Shown one piece after another: positions 4,172 through 6,850 of a stretch of DNA of 6,850 nucleotides. The notes below the pieces were generated by a model. That model saw only the letters and a program-made list of their open reading frames with translations, was not told the DNA's origin and did not search any database. Position 1 is the first letter of the stretch. Each line of letters opens with the position of its first letter. The translations under genes were made by a program, and so were the position numbers. Source of the stretch: Burkholderiales bacterium (lineage in GTDB: Bacteria > Pseudomonadota > Gammaproteobacteria > Burkholderiales > Casimicrobiaceae); the NCBI GenBank assembly GCA_031277445.1, contig JAITMH010000210.1, positions 1 to 6,850 on the forward strand. The letters run 5' to 3'.

Positions 4172-5677
4172 TCAAAAGCCCCCCTGATGCACCGCTTTTG
4201 CCGCCTGTGGTGGTGGCGTCAACGCCTTCTGGTAAAACACACCCTGGTAAATACCTTCGACAATCGCGTCCATCGCCGAAGCGCTTCGCTTCGCGTTGGT
4301 GTGGTTCAGCAGAACCACAACCGCGTAACGACGCCCCTGAAAATCGTCAACATAGCCGGCCAGCGTCCGCGTGTTCTCCAGAAGTCCCGTCTTGAGATAA
4401 GCTTGATTGTACGCCGCGCTCTTGTGAAAACGGTATTTCAGCGTACCGTCAACACCCGCCAGCGGCAGCGAGTCGAAGAAAAGATCACGCCAGGGCGCTT
4501 GCTGCGCGTACAACAAGAGATTCAACAAGCCTTGTGCGCTGACCCTCACATCACGCGACAAGCCGGAACCGTTCTCAACGAACAATCCATTCATGTCGAT
4601 CCTGTTCGTTTTCAGCCATTCCGCCATCGCCAGCCGCGCACCACCGCGTGTGTACGGCGGCAACATTTGCAGCGACGCCAGCGTCAGAAATACTTGCTGT
4701 GCCATCACATTGTTCGAACGCTTATTGATGTCCTGAACGATTTCCGACAGCGGCAACGAATCGAACACCAGCCAGGGCGTTCCCGCCGCGTTGCCTTCGC
4801 GCACATTGCCGCTGAACTGCCCTCCCGCTTCGGCGAAGTAATGCGTAAACATCCCATGAACAAAATGCGGCACATCGAACAGCGCCACGTACATTTCACG
4901 CGCACCGCACCGTCCGGGAAAACTCCCGCCGAAACGAACTTCCGTCTGACTGCCCTTATCGTTGAACCTCGGTTTCAACTCCCCCAACCAATCCCCGCAA
5001 CGCTTGTTGTTCAGCGTCGGCAACGCCGGTATTTTTATCCCCGCCAAGGGCGGCTCGACAGTCACTTGTGCCGTCTTGCCGCTTTTCGATGTCGGCGGCG
5101 CAAACTCAAAACGCACCGCCTTGAAACTGACCAGCAGCGCGTCCGGCCCGACGTTGTACGGCTTCAACGGTTCCCCGTCGAATGCAGAAGGATCGTGCGC
5201 CGGTAATGAAAACAAAGAACGGTCAACAATCAGATCGCCGGTCACCTGTGTCAACCCGGCCTGACGCAAGCGCTCCATGAACGCCTGCCATTGCTCAATC
5301 GTGATCTTGGGGTCGCCATAACCCTTGAGCACCAGATTGCCGTGCAACACGCCGTCGGCCAGCGTGCCGTCAAGATACACCTCGGTTTTCCAGCGGTAAT
5401 CGGCGCCCAGCAAATCAAGCGCGGTCGCCGTCGTCACCAACTTGATCACCGACGCCGGATTCATCAACGCATCGGCGCGGTGCATCAACACCGGCCTTGC
5501 CGCGCCGACTTCCTGCACCGCCACGGCCACCGCACTTTCCGGCACACCGACCTGTTGCAACGCCTCCTTCCAAGCCTCCGGAAACGTCGCCGACACCGCA
5601 CCTGCCCCAGCCGATCCTGTCGCCAGACAAACCACAAAAAAAATCCGCCACCAGCGCCATTTCATTTTACTTGCCAT
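4172..5677 (-). CDS. dacB: D-alanyl-D-alanine carboxypeptidase/endopeptidase PBP4
   Basis: This is a peptidase-S13 penicillin-binding protein that acts in the periplasm, trimming terminal D-Ala and cleaving peptidoglycan cross-links. From the chosen ATG it has 501 residues, in the range of the family (E. coli about 477). The N-terminus is a signal peptide: basic KMKWRWWR, a hydrophobic stretch, then AVSA before the mature TFPEAW. The active-site motifs are all present: SVIK (S76-K79, nucleophile and base), SNN (321-323) and KTG (429-431). The long insert between the first two motifs, with WLGELKPRF, is typical of class C PBPs. The start at 5677 is chosen because GGAGG lies 11 bases upstream. 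The longer frame from 5707 begins inside the likely -10 box and is unlikely. An ATG at 5665 is a second alternative. The C-terminal tail is proline- and alanine-rich. No clear terminator follows; the repeat block at 3836-4122 lies downstream. Confidence 0.95.
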   Translation of the reverse strand: MASKMKWRWWRIFFVVCLATGSAGAGAVSATFPEAWKEALQQVGVPESAVAVAVQEVGAARPVLMHRADALMNPASVIKLVTTATALDLLGADYRWKTEVYLDGTLADGVLHGNLVLKGYGDPKITIEQWQAFMERLRQAGLTQVTGDLIVDRSLFSLPAHDPSAFDGEPLKPYNVGPDALLVSFKAVRFEFAPPTSKSGKTAQVTVEPPLAGIKIPALPTLNNKRCGDWLGELKPRFNDKGSQTEVRFGGSFPGRCGAREMYVALFDVPHFVHGMFTHYFAEAGGQFSGNVREGNAAGTPWLVFDSLPLSEIVQDINKRSNNVMAQQVFLTLASLQMLPPYTRGGARLAMAEWLKTNRIDMNGLFVENGSGLSRDVRVSAQGLLNLLLYAQQAPWRDLFFDSLPLAGVDGTLKYRFHKSAAYNQAYLKTGLLENTRTLAGYVDDFQGRRYAVVVLLNHTNAKRSASAMDAIVEGIYQGVFYQKALTPPPQAAKAVHQGGF

Positions 5678-5688
5678 TGCTTTTACTG

Positions 5689-5711
5689 CCTCCACATCAT
5701 GCGCCATTATA
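5689..5711 (-). promoter_or_regulatory. dacB -10 box and ribosome-binding site
   Basis: The minus strand has TATAAT at 5706-5711 and GGAGG at 5689-5693. Transcription would start near 5699, leaving a short leader of about 22 bases with the GGAGG inside it and the ATG at 5677. The -35 is poor (TTACGC with a 19-base gap). This arrangement decides the start codon, since the in-frame ATG at 5707 overlaps the -10 box. Confidence 0.5.
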
Positions 5712-5761
5712 TCGGTCGGCAGAGAATACCGCGTAACCGTATTTTTCAGCCTCCTTGATAT

Positions 5762-6113
5762 TGGATGAAGCGCAAAGAACGCATAAAGCGCAAAGAAAAG
5801 TTGGCGTTGCGAGGAGCGAGGAGCCTGGGCAAGCGAAGCGCGTCATTCTGCGCGAAGTCGCAGAACCGGGAATCGTTTTATCTCACGCGAAGCCGCGAAG
5901 AAAAGTCGGCGGCATTGCGAGGAGTGAACGCGACGAAGCAATCCAGAAAATCATCTCGCACGGAGGCGCGGAGAGCGCGGAGAAGAACAAACCCTCTCCC
6001 CTCGCGGGAGAGGGAGGCCGAAGGCCGGGAGAGGGGGCTTTTTTTTTTTCGCGCCTTCGCGCCTTCGCGTGAGACGCTTTTCTGATCCCTGATTCCTGAC
6101 CTCTGATACCTGC
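5762..6113. repeat. Intergenic repeat cassette between dacB and rsmE
   Basis: This gene-free stretch is built of repeat modules: AAAGAACGC/AAAGCGCAAAG units (5768-5797); TTGCGAGGAG units (about 5806 and 5916); CGTCATTCTGCGCGAAG (5841-5857); an inverted TCTCACGCGAAG unit (5880-5905); GAAGCAATCCAGAA (5935-5948); CGGAGGCGCGGAGAGCGCGG (5961-5980); a CCCTCTCCC/GGGAGAGGG hairpin (5992-6014) with a second GGGAGAGGG copy at 6027-6035; a T-run (6039-6049); a TTCGCGCC/TTCGCGTGAGA array (6049-6075); and CCTGATTCCTGACC units (6082-6112). The last 66 or so bases match 615-680 at about nine in ten positions. No gene is present. Confidence 0.75.
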
Positions 6114-6122
6114 CCCCGTTCT

Positions 6123-6150
6123 TTGCGGTTAAAACTTTCTGCGGTACGAT
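6123..6150 (+). promoter_or_regulatory. Possible rsmE promoter giving a leaderless mRNA
   Basis: TTGCGG (6123-6128) and TACGAT (6145-6150) are 16 bases apart. A start seven bases after the -10 box falls at 6157, the A of the rsmE ATG. The TACGAT box also forms part of a perfect hairpin (GCGGTA-CGA-TACCGC, 6141-6155) that ends one base before the ATG. No Shine-Dalgarno sequence is visible. The boxes are modest matches, so this is tentative. Confidence 0.4.
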
Positions 6151-6156
6151 ACCGCA

Positions 6157-6850
6157 ATGCCCCGTTTCTTTTTTGAAACTTCTCCGGAAGAAATAACGCC
6201 GGGACAGGAAATTTGCCTGCCCGACGCCGTTTTTCATCACGCCGTTCGCGTGCGCCGTCTCAAGAGCGGCGACGCCTGTACCCTGTTCGACGGCAACGGC
6301 AATGCCTGGCGCGTCACGCTGACGGGAATCGACAAGCGTCGGGCATTCGCTCGTGTCGAAAGCCGACAACCACCGACGCCTCCGCCCTCCTTCCCCGTGA
6401 CGCTGGCGCTCGCAGTCACTGCCGCCGAACGAATGGACTGGGCACTACAAAAAGGCGTCGAACTCGGCGCGGCTGCTTTCTTGCCGTTTTACAGCGAACA
6501 CAGCAACACGCGGTTGAACGACGCTCGGCAAAAACGCCGCTCCGAACATTGGCAAGCCGTAATCGTCAGCGCCTGCGAACAAAGCGGGCAAAACCGATTG
6601 CCGCGCCTGTCGCCGCCCGTCACTTTCGACGCCGTTCTAAAAACCGCTGCCGACGATACACCTGCGTTGCGCTTTCTTCTGAATGCCGACGCCCAACAAA
6701 CTTTACCCGACGCGTTGCGCAACGCTCGAACGCACTCGCCGATGCCGACACACGCCTTCCTGATGATCGGTCCCGAAGGTGGTTTCACGCCGGACGAAAT
6801 ACGCGCCGCCCATACCGCCGCTTGGCAAGTCGCCCGTCTCGGCACACGAA
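6157..6850 (+). CDS. rsmE: 16S rRNA (uracil(1498)-N3)-methyltransferase RsmE, 3' partial
   Basis: RsmE is a SPOUT-class methyltransferase that uses S-adenosylmethionine to methylate N3 of U1498 in 16S rRNA of the 30S subunit. The window holds 231 codons with no stop. The family is about 240-245 residues, so only the last dozen or so are missing. Visible motifs are MPRFFFE at the start; the N-terminal PUA-like part with HHAVRVRRLKSGD (19-31) and LFDGNG (35-40); AAERMDWALQKGVELG (89-104); the EHWQAVIVSACEQSGQ stretch (130-145); and the SAM-binding knot loop IGPEGGFTPDE (204-214). The sequence ends at RLGTR, just before the usual LR-TETA motif. The ATG at 6157 gives the conserved N-terminus; it has no Shine-Dalgarno and may be leaderless. 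The neighbouring dacB is divergent, across the repeat cassette at 5762-6113. Confidence 0.96.
   Translation, partial: MPRFFFETSPEEITPGQEICLPDAVFHHAVRVRRLKSGDACTLFDGNGNAWRVTLTGIDKRRAFARVESRQPPTPPPSFPVTLALAVTAAERMDWALQKGVELGAAAFLPFYSEHSNTRLNDARQKRRSEHWQAVIVSACEQSGQNRLPRLSPPVTFDAVLKTAADDTPALRFLLNADAQQTLPDALRNARTHSPMPTHAFLMIGPEGGFTPDEIRAAHTAAWQVARLGTR

Noticed and set aside
4187..5206. Long (339-codon) plus-strand open frame opposite dacB
   Set aside because: It is antisense to a complete PBP4 gene with all active-site motifs; the product is arginine- and glutamine-rich, as expected of an antisense frame in GC-rich DNA.
5678..5707. Longer dacB start at 5707 adding ten residues
   Set aside because: That ATG overlaps a consensus -10 box and would put extra acidic residues before the signal peptide; the ATG at 5677 has GGAGG upstream.
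5878..6369. 163-codon minus-strand open frame
   Set aside because: Half of it is translated repeat cassette and the rest is antisense to rsmE, which is clearly real.

Overview
The window looks like chromosomal DNA of a betaproteobacterium. The SuhB, PurE, PBP4 and RsmE proteins and the yqjD-yqjE-yqjK order all fit that group, but the assignment rests on recalled family features and no search was run. Genes are moderately GC-rich. The spaces between them hold many dispersed palindromic and low-complexity repeats, so nearly every gap over 100 bases is repeat-rich.

Layout, left to right. Bases 1-223 lie next to the 3' end of a minus-strand tRNA-Ala(GGC) and carry a TGGAC-like motif repeated at exact 10-base spacing; this resembles the arm of an integrated element whose body would lie left of the window. 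After the tRNA comes a repeat cassette (345-687), then suhB (inositol monophosphatase family) on the plus strand. Next are another short repeat cassette and a minus-strand tRNA-Val(CAC) with a clear terminator and a plausible promoter. A minus-strand cluster follows, transcribed in the order yqjD, yqjE, yqjK, purE: three small membrane or envelope proteins followed by the purine enzyme N5-CAIR mutase. Upstream of yqjD lies a 350-base block of stacked repeats (3773-4122) with a 20-bp perfect palindrome nested inside a larger inverted repeat and bracketed by direct repeats. Beyond it is dacB (PBP4, minus strand), then a second large repeat cassette (5762-6113), then rsmE (16S rRNA m3U1498 methyltransferase, plus strand), cut by the right edge.

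Functionally this is mostly housekeeping: translation (two tRNAs, rsmE, and SuhB, which is linked to ribosome assembly and antitermination in E. coli), purine synthesis (purE), cell-wall remodelling (dacB) and a stress-associated membrane trio (yqjDEK). No defence system, CRISPR array, transposase or secondary-metabolite gene is visible. The unusual content is in the non-coding DNA: repeat cassettes that share the same modules in the same order, a hairpin-plus-ATGTG module used four times in one block, and an rsmE start codon placed where its own mRNA would be expected to begin.
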